Source: Cladorrhinum sp. PSN259 (lineage: Eukaryota; Ascomycota; Sordariomycetes; Sordariales; Podosporaceae). From it: 64,000 nucleotides of DNA. Where the stretch lies: NCBI GenBank assembly GCA_033725935.1, contig MU867078.1, positions 434,001 to 498,000 on the forward strand. Direction: 5' to 3'. Numbering within the stretch: the stretch's first letter is position 1; every line of letters starts with the position of its first letter. The position numbers were made by a program, and so were the translations under genes. The notes below the pieces were generated by a model. The model was not told the origin of the DNA. It did not search any database and saw nothing but the letters and a program-made list of their open reading frames with translations. Below are positions 53,796 through 64,000 of this stretch, one piece after another.

Positions 53796-54956
53796 ATGAC
53801 TGGAAACTTGGAGAAACTCATACGAGTTTTGGGGGAACCTGTAGAGGATCCCGAGGAAGGTGCGCCAAAATTTCTGTAGAAAGAGATAGAAGAAATCCAT
53901 ATCATCGCTACCTGTATTTCTAATTATGACCTCGGATTCATGTAGAAACATTCGACCTCTTCTCCCAGTCCCTACCCTCTCAGAATCTGGGGTTCATCGA
54001 CTCCAAGGCTCAGACCCTTGACCTCACGATAGCGGGGCGTGATCTGACCATCCACCAATCCCCCGCAGTTTTGTCTTCAAACCGTGCAGGAGGCACCACC
54101 GGAGCTGGTTTGTTTTGTCTCTCCTATTCACCCCTGTCTTAATGTCGCTTTGAACATGGCAACCTCACTTACATATTCCCATCTTTCTCATAATTGACAC
54201 TCACCCAAAAAAAAAAAAACAGTCGTCTGGAAAATCTCCCCCCTCTTCAGTGCCTTCATCTCCTCCCCCACCTCCCCGCTCTTCACATCCTCCCTCCTCT
54301 CCCCTTTCTCGACCGTGATAGAACTAGGCTGCGGCATATCGGCCTTGGTCGGGCTCCTGCTCGCTCCCCGCGTATTCCGCTACGTGTTGACCGACCAGTC
54401 CTACGTCGCAAAGCTGGTCGAGCAGAACATTGCTGAGAATCACTCCTCCTCCTCTCGCTCTACTTCGAATTCGGGCAAGAAATCAAAGTCAAAGAAACCT
54501 TCTTCGTCTACAGGAGTAGTAGTAGTAGGAGGAGGTGGTGGTGGTGCTGGCGGCGGTGAGTTACTCTTCAAACCACTAGACTGGGAGACCTCCAAAGTGA
54601 GTCTCGGCGAATGGGGCTCCTACGATCTGTTGATAGCCACCGACTGCATATACAACGACGCGCTGATTGAGCCGCTGGTTGATACCTGCGTTGATGTGTG
54701 CCGATTACGCTCGCTAGAGAACGACGAACAGAGTGAAGGGGGAGAAAGAAAGGAACCGACTGTTTGTGTCATTGCGCAGCAGCTGAGAGACGATACCGTG
54801 TTTGAAGGGTGGTTGAGGAAGTTTATGGAGGGGTTTGTGGTTTGGAGATGTGCGGACGAAAAATTGCCCGAGGGTTTCAGGACGGGGGATGGGTTTGTGG
54901 TTCATTTTGGGGTTTTGAAAGAGGAGTACGAGAAGATGAGGTTTGGGGATGAGTGA
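53796..54956 (+). CDS. RKM5: Protein-lysine N-methyltransferase, Rkm5/METTL21-like
   Basis: A seven-beta-strand methyltransferase; yeast Rkm5 methylates a lysine of ribosomal protein L1. Three exons are inferred: 53796-53859, 53946-54107 and 54223-54956, giving 319 residues. The second splice gives AGVVWKISPLFSAFISS, leading to the SAM motif VIELGCGISALVGLLLAPR. Next come YVLTDQSYVAKLVEQNIAEN and DLLIATDCIYNDALIEPLV, the post-I and catalytic-region blocks of this family. A Ser/Lys then Val/Gly low-complexity insert (SGKKSKSKKPSSS, then a Gly run), encoded by GTA and GGT repeats, splits the fold between these blocks. Intron 2 ends in 13 A's followed by CAG. The gene diverges from the acyl-CoA synthetase gene. 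Confidence 0.9.
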
Positions 54957-55350
54957 GAGGGATGGTATACGGGGTATAGGTGGTGAGGAGCGCCCAAAAA
55001 AAAAGGGTTATGCAAAAGGGTATGAAAATCGGTTATGGCGGAGGTTGTGGGAATGGGTAAATAAGTTAAAGGGGTAAGTAAATAGATGTTAGAATTTGAA
55101 ATGATACCACTAGATAAACAAAATAAGAGAGGACAAAAGAGAGGTATACAAGGCCAGGGGGTCCAGACTCTCAACACCAAACACAGGAAACGAAAGCTTG
55201 GATAGACAGTTAAGGTAGATGAAGGTCAAGGACAAAACACCCCCAAAACATCATATTGGAACAAAACTAGAGAGGTAACCGGAAAGCGGTTCCTGTATCC
55301 ATATTCTATCATTATGCCGCGCTGTGAAAAACCATTCCATCACTTCAGCC
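54957..55350. other. Convergent 3' region
   Basis: RKM5 ends at 54956 (+) and the transglutaminase-like gene ends at 55351 (-). The sequence is A/G-rich with no gene. Confidence 0.65.
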
Positions 55351-57357
55351 TCAAGGAACCAACTCCCACTGAATCAAATAACACCAACTATACCCACACC
55401 TCCCCTTCCTCCTGAAGTACTCCTCCTTCGTCAATCCCCTCCCATCCTTGTTATCAAAATTCGTGAAAGCAATCAATGCCACTTTCTGCCCGGGAGCACC
55501 CAAATCCTTTGCTTTGACATCGAGCCACCACCAAAACTTACCATCAGTCTCACAAGGGATAAAATCATCCTTCCGTCCATCAAGTCCATGAATCTGAAGA
55601 GCAAACAACATCTGTTTCCCCTTGCCGTGAATTTCAGGCTTCCAATGCTCGCACCTCCTAGCGAACTGGAACCTTACGACCTCTGGCCCCTTATACACCG
55701 AAATATTCTTCAGCCTAGGCAGGAAGTTACTCTCATCAAGCCCTTCATCCGTAGCATCAGTCGTGAAAGATGCCTTCTCCCCAAGTTCTCCATTTCCAGT
55801 GATGTACTCGTCAAACGTCAACGCTCGCCCATCTTTCCGATAAAAATGCCTCGGGTCAGAAGGGAAATGCCTCTCTCCAAACGTCTCATTGCTCATGGTG
55901 AAAAATTCCGGACTCAATTTTTGCTTGTACAGGTTATCACCCGTCGCGCTGCAGAGGAATCCCGCACCCCAGCAAGCATCGATAAGCTTCCACTCCCCAT
56001 TGTCGACACGCACGGCGTTCCAGGCATGATTTTCCCTGTCTGTAATTTGAGACGGAGACATCCCAGGTTCGTACCCGAACCCTTTGCCGTGGCCCGATAC
56101 GAGCGTACAATCCAACCCGGCAGCCCTGGCTACCGCCTCGTAAATACGGGCATAACCCTCGCAGACTGCCCTACCGCTAAAGATCTGTTCCTCGACTGTT
56201 TGGCCGTACTTGATACACTTGTTGAAGAAGGCGTAGGTATCGTAGGCGATGTTGTGGTGACACCAGGTGAAGATGGCGCGAGCTTTATCTGTAGGAGAGG
56301 AAAATTGATTACAAAGGTTGGCGGCCAGATATCCTATGGTACCGGAACGAGGGAGGGATTCCAATGGATACTGAGCTGCCACGTTGTCTGGACCGGAAAA
56401 GTCTCTGCAGACGAGACATGATGGTCCGGCCTGGTGAGCCTCCTGCTGTGGGACAGGAACGGGTCGTGAGACCAGAGCTTTGATTTGAGAGGCGCTTGGT
56501 CGGGAGCTTAGGGGGATAGGGGGCGGGGCTGCATCCGAAGAGGCGTTGTTTTTGGGTTTAGTGTTGAAGCCACATTCTAATGGATTTCTGGGTGTAGAGC
56601 TCGGAGGAGGTAATCGCCTAGCTGGTAAGGCAGGCGATGGTGCATCTGATTTTGTTGGTCTTGATGGGAGCCGAGGAGGGAGTGAAGGCCGAGCCGCAGG
56701 CTGTTCAATAGGGCGCCGAGTAGGCAGAGAAGGAGGCTCCGTGATCCGTCTGGTGGGAAGTGGCGGGGTGAATTTTGCAGCCTCTTCCTTTGCCTTGGCT
56801 TCTAGTTCGCGACGAGTTGGAGGTAAAGGGGGCAGCTTTGCTTGTTCAAGCGGTGGTGGCAATTTCCGTGCTTGGCTAGCATCTGACGACTTGGTCCGGT
56901 TCAGGGATAATGACGATACGCTTGATAGATGTGATATATCTGATGAGTTGGAGTTCCTCCTGGTGCCAGGTGTCGGGATTGTGAGAGCCGATTGGGAAGA
57001 TGGACTCCGAGTAGGCAGTGCTGGTGGGGTAGACTGGTGGGAGATCCGTGATGGCAACGGAGGGGGAGCAGGCTGTCCTCCATTCTGAACCTCAATCGTG
57101 GTTCGACGAGGAAGTGGTGGCGGGCCTTTTTCGGTGACGGCTCTTGTAGGCCGAGCGGGAAGTGAAGGCTTCTTTGCGGCAGCGTTAGAATGATCTGGCG
57201 ATATCTGGATTGTCGCAGCACGGACTGGTGGTGGGGGCGGGGCACGCTTCCCGCTGGCTGCTGTTGATGACGCTGGGGCCTGGAAGTTTCTTTGTTGATT
57301 TAGAGCAGCAATTCGCTCTGCCAAAGTGGTGAGACGTGGCTCTTCTACTTCGGCCAT
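55351..57357 (-). CDS. Proline-rich protein with transglutaminase-like (KY/Cyk3-related) domain
   Basis: One uninterrupted frame of 668 residues from the ATG at 57357. The first 300 residues are Pro/Ser/Arg-rich and carry about nine LPxR-type motifs (for example PPLPRR, PALPTR, SLPTRR, PALPARR), which look like SH3 ligands. The C-terminal half holds a transglutaminase-like fold: C399 in SGRAVCEGYARIYEAVA, H444 in RENHAWNAVR and D460 in EWKLIDACWG form a complete Cys-His-Asp triad. A KY-type domain follows (FARRCEHWKPEIHGKG, WWWLDVKAKDLG). The related yeast protein Cyk3 acts in cytokinesis and has an SH3 domain itself, with a broken triad. This protein has no visible SH3 domain but many SH3 ligands and an intact triad. 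A role in cell division or cortex organisation is inference. Confidence 0.88.
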   Translation of the reverse strand: MAEVEEPRLTTLAERIAALNQQRNFQAPASSTAASGKRAPPPPPVRAATIQISPDHSNAAAKKPSLPARPTRAVTEKGPPPLPRRTTIEVQNGGQPAPPPLPSRISHQSTPPALPTRSPSSQSALTIPTPGTRRNSNSSDISHLSSVSSLSLNRTKSSDASQARKLPPPLEQAKLPPLPPTRRELEAKAKEEAAKFTPPLPTRRITEPPSLPTRRPIEQPAARPSLPPRLPSRPTKSDAPSPALPARRLPPPSSTPRNPLECGFNTKPKNNASSDAAPPPIPLSSRPSASQIKALVSRPVPVPQQEAHQAGPSCLVCRDFSGPDNVAAQYPLESLPRSGTIGYLAANLCNQFSSPTDKARAIFTWCHHNIAYDTYAFFNKCIKYGQTVEEQIFSGRAVCEGYARIYEAVARAAGLDCTLVSGHGKGFGYEPGMSPSQITDRENHAWNAVRVDNGEWKLIDACWGAGFLCSATGDNLYKQKLSPEFFTMSNETFGERHFPSDPRHFYRKDGRALTFDEYITGNGELGEKASFTTDATDEGLDESNFLPRLKNISVYKGPEVVRFQFARRCEHWKPEIHGKGKQMLFALQIHGLDGRKDDFIPCETDGKFWWWLDVKAKDLGAPGQKVALIAFTNFDNKDGRGLTKEEYFRRKGRCGYSWCYLIQWELVP

Positions 57358-58741
57358 TGTGATTGTGGTGTTGGGTGAGAGATAGAGAGATGATGTGACT
57401 TGGGAAATGGAAAAACGGTCAAAATGTAATGAATTTCTAGGTTAAAGGTCGTGGCACAAGTAATACAGCGAATCCAGGCCGCTGATTCGCCCCAGCACCC
57501 GGATCTGCCTGATACAACACTGACCACCAACAACACGAAAACAATGCGGACACAAGTGCGAGGCAGGAGGGAGGAAAGAATAAAATATTCGTCCAGCGCC
57601 AGAAAACAGGTTTAAAACGCTCAGGAAATGGCCTTATTAACTACTGCACGGATGCATAGGCATGGTGGAGACTCGTATACCTTGTACCCAAAAATATTTT
57701 CTTGAGAAGTGTACATGCAGAAGTTGAAACAGTCAGTCTTCTGATGAGGCTGTGGTTGATGGTTGTATCGGCAAGTTAACCGGTGGCGTGCAGAATTAGG
57801 ACGAGATGGAGAATGATTGACGGCTGCTGAAGAAGAGGGGTATCCCTCAGGCACCCTCCTGTCCAACCCCACTCCCTCATCCCTGCCACACACCCAACAA
57901 CCCTGCAAGGAAAGCCTTGGCTGTCACTGTTCTCCATTCATCAAATCATCAGAAACAAATACTGGAAATGTTATTTTCTATCCTATCAAGTCCACATGGA
58001 CTCGAAGAGAGCCATTTGACAGCCATTTGACATTTACTCCATTCAAATGCAGAGTCGATCATTTTCCTTTGAAACATGCCTGTTGACTGCCACACTGCAA
58101 CGTTGAAATTCCACAAGCTGAAGATGCATAATACCCCTGTAAGTGATGTGGGGAAGGGAATTTGTGCCAAACTGTTTTTGCAATTGATGGGGGTATCTTT
58201 GCAGAACGTGTCGGTGGGCACAAGCACCCTAAAAAAGAAAAGAAAAAAGAGACATAAGATACACTGAGATAGCCGTATGAATTATCAAGACCAACTTTAA
58301 GGAAAATTTACAAAATACCGACAAATAACTTGCACCTATATTCAACCACTGTATAAACCGTCAAAAACTGCCCCCTGGTAAAAGTGGGGAAGATCCCCGG
58401 GCGAGTGATGGCTCCACCACTGCACGCGCTAAGAGTCGCTTCCCCGGCCCTTGCCCAGACCCAAAAACCCACCGTTAGAAGAGGGACCATGTCTCGCAAC
58501 CACTCGATCAACCCCTCCGCCTGCCTTTTTGCGACTCTCTCTCCCAGGGAAATTCCGAGAGAGGAAAAAAAATTGTTCGATGCTTTGTTGATTCACTTTC
58601 GCCAATTCCATTCTATTTAGTCGTTAATCACCACCTCCATCCACCTTGCTGGCTTTCTACTCCAACTAACATCTCGCCCTCGACTTTGTGCCTCCCCACC
58701 TCCATCCTTCTTCTCATCCTTCCCGCCCACAGTTGCCAACC
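57358..58741. other. Divergent promoter region of the transglutaminase-like gene and the F-box gene
   Basis: About 1.4 kb. A tandem pair of the 11-mer AGCCATTTGAC lies at 58010-58031. The stretch right of 58620 is pyrimidine-rich and probably the F-box gene leader. No coding sequence is supported. Confidence 0.55.
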
Positions 58742-61700
58742 ATGGCGTCGCCGGGCGCACAAGAAGAACGCATCATACCCCGCCCGTTGACCTTCTCAGC
58801 TCTGCCCGCCGAAGTAAAAAAGGAGATCATCAGCCACTGTTCACAGTCAGACCTGATATGTCTGTCGCTCGTGTCGAAGCATTTCCATCACCTCGCTGCT
58901 GCCCAACTATATCGCAACTTTCACATCGTATTTCCCGACGAGGAAGATCCCGCCTACGACTGTCCGATAGACGGACTTGCCGGAGGGCTTGATACTTTCG
59001 TGACGAGCGAGTACAACTATGCACAGCATCTGCGAGATCTGTCTCTCGATACCCTCAGCGCCGGTACCAAGGCCGAGGCTGCATACAAGTCCTACCTAGC
59101 TCATCTCAGCTGCGGCAAGTTTATGAACACGCTGCTTCTACTGACTCTGCGAAAAGCAAAGAACCTCGAGACCTTCAAATGGAATATTAGAGTAGAGCTC
59201 AGCCGGCCCGTGTTCACGGAGCTCCACAAACTTCGTAGCCTTTCACACCTTCACCTGCGACTCCAAGAAGGCCCATCGATATATGAAGCTCCTCCACCTC
59301 TTCCATTTAATGCCCCAGTCACCATGACCATAACGTCCATGCACCCTCCTCACACCTTTCCGGTAGCACCCGCTCCTCCTATGCCGCAATTCTCGCCGCT
59401 CCCTCCTCCTAATCAGCCTACCCAAGGATTTTATATGCCGCCCAACCCGCTCCCCGTTGCGGCTCCCATACCCAAACCTCCTAAACCGAGAGCCCTGCTC
59501 CATAAGAAGCCCCCGGCGTCTAAGGAACCTCCCACTCTCTCAGGGTTCAAGGGTCTCAAGAGCCTCGCAGTTCTTGACATCGACACCCTCGACATGGTAA
59601 CCGAGATCAAGACTTGCATGAGAAACTCGGCAGGGACTCTCACTAAGCTCAAGCTGTCCTTTTCAGATAGGCTTGCCGCGCAGGCTAGAAAACCACCACC
59701 TGAGGTCGATCCGGAGGATTCAGATGTCGACGATGACTTTCAAGTTGCCCCACCCCCTATGCCAAGTTATAGCCATGAGACGAGCCATTCCAGAATCGCT
59801 AGGGCTTTGGAAGAAAGGAAGCTGCAAGAGTCGGTTTTAGGTAGAATCTTTGACGTCGAACAATATCATGTCAAGAGGGGGCCGTCACGGAGGTATGTGC
59901 ACGAGGCCGCACAGGCCAGGTTGAAGGCACATCGAGAGTTCATCGACTCAATCAAGACTGTCTCGAACAAGCTGATGACGGCTATGGGCACAACACCGGA
60001 CCAAGGATTTCATCAGAAGATTCTTGCCGCGCTTGATCGCGAAGCCAGAGCGTATATTGATGGGAAAAAGGCGCATCTGGAGGCAAAGGCCCGGAAGCAA
60101 CAAGAGGATAAGGAAAAGCAACAACAAACGGCTTCTTCATCGTCGATGCCCCCACCATTTGTTGCGGAGACGGCGCAGGTAGCGACCACAGGCCTGTTTG
60201 ATCAGCCTGAATCGTCAACCAGAAAGGATAAAGATGTAATGACACCTGAGGACATTGACGTGGAAGCGCCCGAGGGAGAGCTCAACCTCGAGCTACCAGA
60301 TCCATCAGACAAAGACATTCCAACGAACGAGAACACACCTCCCCAGTCCGTCTTTTCAGATGATCCGGCTCCTTTAGCAAGCAGCAGTAGTAGCAGCAGC
60401 AGCAATGCACCGACGTCACAGGAATTCAACACTGCAATGGCGAATCTTGCTGCTCAAAAGGTTAATTTTCACATCTTGGCTGAAAAGGCCGAAGCTTATG
60501 GCTGGCAAGCTGACGAGATACAAAAGGACATCGAGCAGTTGACTGCTAATGACGGTCCGGTCACCGAGAACGCCATCGACGAAGTCGAGCGGAAGCTGGC
60601 TGACGTCATCCAGAAGGTGCATGAACTTAACAGGGAGTTCACCACCGTCGACGCCGAGATTCAGTCTGAAGAGAAGTGCATGTCTTCGACACCTCAAGCT
60701 CAGGAGGAAGCTACGGAGGTGGATACTGTTGAAGTGCAGAATCAGCTGGTCAGCGAGTATCAAAGGACTACAAGGGGGATCCCGTTGAAGTCACTGAGCA
60801 TCCACTTGATCCCTGTGAAGGCGTCGGTGCTTTCCAGGGCGATCGATTTGCGAATGCTTACCAGATTGACTCTGCTCAATGTGGGCATTCAGGCACCCAT
60901 TTGGGCGCATCTGGGCGGATTGAACAGGGAGTCTCCGTTGCCGTTGCGCAAGATTTACACGGATAACGTGACGGCGGTTTTCTTGACGTTTGTGCATGAG
61001 CTGGAAGAGGTTCACGAGCTGTTTATGCTGGAGAGGGATCTCAAGTATAAGCCGGAGCCTTTTGCGCCCAAGACCTTGACTACGATTGAGCATATACGGA
61101 AGATGGTGCTGAAGAAGCACATACCTTTTTTGAGGCGGCTGATGATCAAGAATTTGGCGGATATAACGTGGGATCTGAACGAGAGAACCATCTTTTTGAT
61201 GGATAAGTTTGCGGGGAAGTTGGAGGAGCTGTCCTGTAGCATGAGCATTAGGGTTATGGTGAGTCTTTTCGTGGAACTGATTCTGAGTGTTGGAAACTAT
61301 GCTAATGATTACACAGCACATATTCATGCAGCGCATTGGAGGGTTCAGGACTCTACGGGCACTTCATATCTTCCAGCTGAGGAATGAAGATACCTGCGTC
61401 TGGGTGATGCGCGAGACTAAGCGATTTTTGATTGATAACCTCTCGCATTATCCAGAGTTGATGCTGGAGTGGATCTCGATTGATGATGAGGATCGGGTCG
61501 AGAGGATTATCAAGTTAATGAAGAGGAAGAAAAAGAGGGGGGTTGATGCCAAAATTGTGTCATCGAAGAAGGGGAAGCAGAAGGAGAGCAGTGATGATAG
61601 CACTGATTTCGTCCCTGGTTCATGGAGCAGCAGTGTGGAGGCGAATGAAGGGGGTTGGGGAGGAGGAAGCCAATCGCCGTATTATGGAACGGTGGTTGGT

Positions 61701-61874
61701 TCAGGTGTGGTAACCAGCAGTGGTGGTTCTCTCAACAGTGGTCTTGATAGCGACAGCGATGATGATGAAGCGGAGTTCAGAATCGCGAGGATCGAGACGG
61801 CGGGGGATATTCATTTTTATGATGTTTATGATGTGAGGATTTTCAAGAAGGAGATTGTTAGTGGGCGACTTTAG
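58742..61874 (+). CDS. F-box domain protein (1024 residues)
   Basis: Probably a substrate adaptor of an SCF ubiquitin ligase; the target is unknown. Two exons are inferred, 58742-61258 and 61317-61874 (58-bp intron, phase 0, branch CTAATG), giving 1024 residues. The F-box lies near residues 16-60: LTFSALPAEVKKEIISHCSQ, then CLSLVSKHFHHLAAAQLY. Leucine-rich repeat-like segments follow (LRKAKNLETFKWNI, LHKLRSLSHLHLRL, LKSLAVLDIDTL, RMLTRLTLLNVGI), interrupted by two large low-complexity inserts: a Pro-rich one (about 180-270) and a charged/Ser-rich one (about 335-590). A coiled-coil-like segment (about 590-650) precedes the last repeats. The C-terminal tail is acidic and Ser/Gly-rich. The splice restores MSIRVMHIFMQRIGGF. 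Confidence 0.85.
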
Positions 61875-62544
61875 GGGGTTCATTAAATGGGGTTTTGTGG
61901 CTAAGGAGGGATACACAAAGAATATGATATTGGGAAACACAGGAAGGGGAAACATGGGGAAATAACAAATGGGAAAGGGGATATAAGGAAAGGAACCATA
62001 GGATTAAGCGACGAGGTTCGTTTATTTTATAATATTTTTGATGCTGTTGCCTTGATTGGTTATTGTTCAGGGACTGAGGTTAATGTCTTTTTTCTCTTAT
62101 ACGCTTTTTCTCTTTGCTGAGTATTTTTTTTCAGCCTTTTTTTTTCGTTTCTCTTTTGAATGCATTGCAAGCTAGATATAGCCTGCCCTTGACTAGCTTA
62201 GAAAAGCAAAATACCCCCAAACAAAAATGGTATTCGGATACGTACTCCTTTTCCTAGCCCGCTTGAGAGAGATATGTTACTTTACGTTTCCATTAAAATC
62301 TTCTTCGATGCTTGAGAAACCATCACGTATGTATATGTAATTTTGATTGCTACATATTGCATAAACCAATATATAGCGTTGCTCAGATCCATCCCCTATC
62401 GCGATCTTCAATAAAATAAAATAAAACGGCATCATCTTTTATTCTCATTCCTAATCCCAATCCAGGCCCTCGAACCGATCAGAGAACCTTCCTTAACCAC
62501 CAACGACCAAAACAACTATCTAAGGCAGGAACAGCAACTAGATA
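61875..62544. other. Convergent 3' region with AATAAA repeats
   Basis: Between the F-box gene (+) and the ECM4-type gene (-). Overlapping AATAAA words occur at about 62410-62426 on the plus strand and could serve polyadenylation of the F-box transcript, though they are 540 nt past its stop. No gene is seen. Confidence 0.55.
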
Positions 62545-63893
62545 TTAGACAGCCTTTGCAAACCCAACAGCCGCGACCTCTTCCTCAAGCGGCAGCACAT
62601 TAGGAACGGGACCCAAGGGGGTAATGCTGTGCGGATTGATCTGCGTGTGAGAGCGGGTGTAATGGTTCTTGATGTGCAGGAAGTTGGTCGTGTCCTTGAA
62701 TGCCGGATGGTTCCAGTAGAGGTTGCGCATCCACTTGTGGATGTGGGGGTATCCGGAGCGGATGTCGCGAAGGTTGCATTTGAAGTGTTGGACGTAGACG
62801 GGCTTTGTTCCCGTTAGTATAATCATCTTGGTGTACACATATTGTGGTGGGTGGGATAAACAAACTCACATCAAACCTAATGATGGTCACAAACAGCCGG
62901 ATGTCGACCTCGGTCAACCTCTCCCCGAACCAGTACGGGCCGCCGCCTGCAGCGCTGGAGGAGGCAAGATGCTCCTCCGCCCTGTCCAGCGCCCCGAACA
63001 GCAGCTTCACGTTCCGCTCGTAGGCTTCCTGGGTGGTCGCGAATCCGGACTTGTACACCCCGTTGTTGATGAGGTCGTACTGCCACTCGTGGGTTTCGTC
63101 GATCTGCTGCCTCAAGTCCTCGGGGTAGAGGTCCAATTTTCTGTACTTTTCTTCGATGAGGTCGTCAAACTATTTTTTGTTTTTATCATTAGTAAAACAT
63201 GTTTACACAACACACAACAGAAGAGGAAAAAAAGACATACCTCACTCTCCAGCATCCTCAAAATCTCCGAACTCTCATTATTGACAACCCTCCCCGAAAC
63301 CTTATCAAACAGCACCGGAACCGTAAACCTCCCCTCGTACTCTTTGTCCTGCTGGAAATAAACCTCCCTCAGGTGCGTAAACCCTTTGTGCTGTTCCACC
63401 GGAGCCGGAACCACATTCTCCCCGGCGGCATCCGTATCAGACTCGGCGGGGAACCTCCAACCCTGGGAACCCATGTGCCAGTGCACTGAGGAGAAGGAGA
63501 TGATGTCCTCCAGGCCCTTTAGTTTTCTGGCGATTATGGTGCGGGTTGCCTTTTTGCCGGGGAAAAAAAAAACACAATGTTAGTATATTCATATGAAAGA
63601 AAAGTAAAAAGGGGGGGAAGAGAAGAAAATTACCCAAGGACACGCGTAGCTGATGTAGAGGTGGTACCTCCCCTTCTCCGGGGGGAACTCTGCGCCAGGC
63701 TTCTTGGAGATGAAGTTCCTAAAGGAGGACTGTTGCCGCTTGAATTCCCCCGAGGGGTCGTTCGGTTTGACCCAGTGGGTGATGTCGGTGTTGTCCTTTT
63801 TTTGTTGTTGTTGGGCGGCCTGATATAACTTACTTAGCGAACTTTCATTTTCATTTCAAACTCTCATTATGCAGAGAGGATGAAACATACCAT
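62545..63893 (-). CDS. ECM4: Glutathionyl-hydroquinone reductase / omega-type glutathione transferase (ECM4/Gto)
   Basis: Reduces glutathionyl-hydroquinones and related mixed disulfides with a catalytic cysteine; it acts in xenobiotic and quinone handling. Five exons are inferred: 63893-63891 (the ATG alone), 63819-63634, 63549-63241, 63169-62870 and 62802-62545, giving 351 residues. All joins are phase 0. The N-terminal thioredoxin-like part has YISYACPWATRTIIARKLKG with active-site C61, then HWHMGSQGWRF and LREVYFQ. RMLESEFDDLIEEKYR bridges exons 3 and 4, and the helical part shows YWFGERLTEVDIRLFVTIIRFDPVYVQHFKCN and IHKWMRNLYWN, which are family signatures. No signal or peroxisomal targeting sequence is seen. 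The start is at the window's right edge; the sequence upstream has no in-frame ATG. Confidence 0.93.
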
Positions 63894-64000
63894 CTTGAAC
63901 GAGTTACTTGTGGTGATGGTGGTGGTGGTGGTGAAATATCGAGATGTTGTTTGTTGAAACCTACACACGACAACCCTTGAGGAAACTGATCGTGTTGTAA

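Noticed and set aside
55324..56421. 365-codon plus-strand open frame
   Set aside because: Antisense to the transglutaminase-like domain, whose minus-strand frame carries a complete catalytic triad and family motifs.

Overview
The window is nuclear DNA from a filamentous ascomycete, most likely a Sordariomycete of the Neurospora/Podospora type. The reasons are short introns (about 50-115 bp) with GTRNGT donors, CTRAY branch sites and YAG acceptors, single-gene transcription units on both strands, long leaders rich in pyrimidine or purine runs, many microsatellites, and protein sequences of clear fungal type. I count 19 protein genes, one intact tRNA and one damaged tRNA. I see no transposon, CRISPR array, rDNA or secondary-metabolite cluster. 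The species is not determined.

Layout: 1-9.2 kb holds the start of ALG7 (N-glycan initiation), LEU1 (isopropylmalate isomerase) and an uncharacterised 954-residue protein with two C-terminal membrane segments, all on the minus strand. At 9.8 kb is tRNA-Gly(GCC). From 10.2 to 14.3 kb lie NUR1 (nuclear rim), VMA7 (V-ATPase subunit F) and NPC2 (lipid transfer). After a 4.6-kb gap comes SET3 (PHD plus SET, 18.9-21.8 kb), then a 4-kb microsatellite-rich gap. From 25.8 to 33.0 kb a Zn2Cys6 transcription factor and a DHA2-type drug transporter are divergently transcribed. From 33.4 to 40.4 kb lie a hotdog thioesterase divergent from PEX12, a JmjC/cupin protein, a damaged tRNA-Val and a LaeA-like methyltransferase. 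From 42.3 to 48.3 kb lie CDC45 and NCS1. From 49.8 to 64 kb lie a long-chain acyl-CoA synthetase, RKM5, a transglutaminase-like proline-rich protein, an F-box protein and an ECM4-type glutathionyl-hydroquinone reductase.

How the genes relate: most are unrelated housekeeping genes. Some pairs may share a function. The transcription factor and transporter share a 2.35-kb promoter region. The acyl-CoA synthetase, the thioesterase and the peroxin all touch fatty-acid or peroxisome metabolism, and CCTCGG motifs (the FarA/FarB type) occur beside them. CDC45 has several ACGCG cores upstream, which suits a G1/S gene.

Exon joins were inferred by eye from splice motifs, reading phase and family conservation; no transcript data were available. 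I found no clearly new multi-gene system. The best leads are an open frame in NCS1 intron 1 that joins the calcium-sensor body in frame, the CCTCGG cluster upstream of the acyl-CoA synthetase, the ACGCG cores at CDC45, and the divergent regulator/transporter pair.
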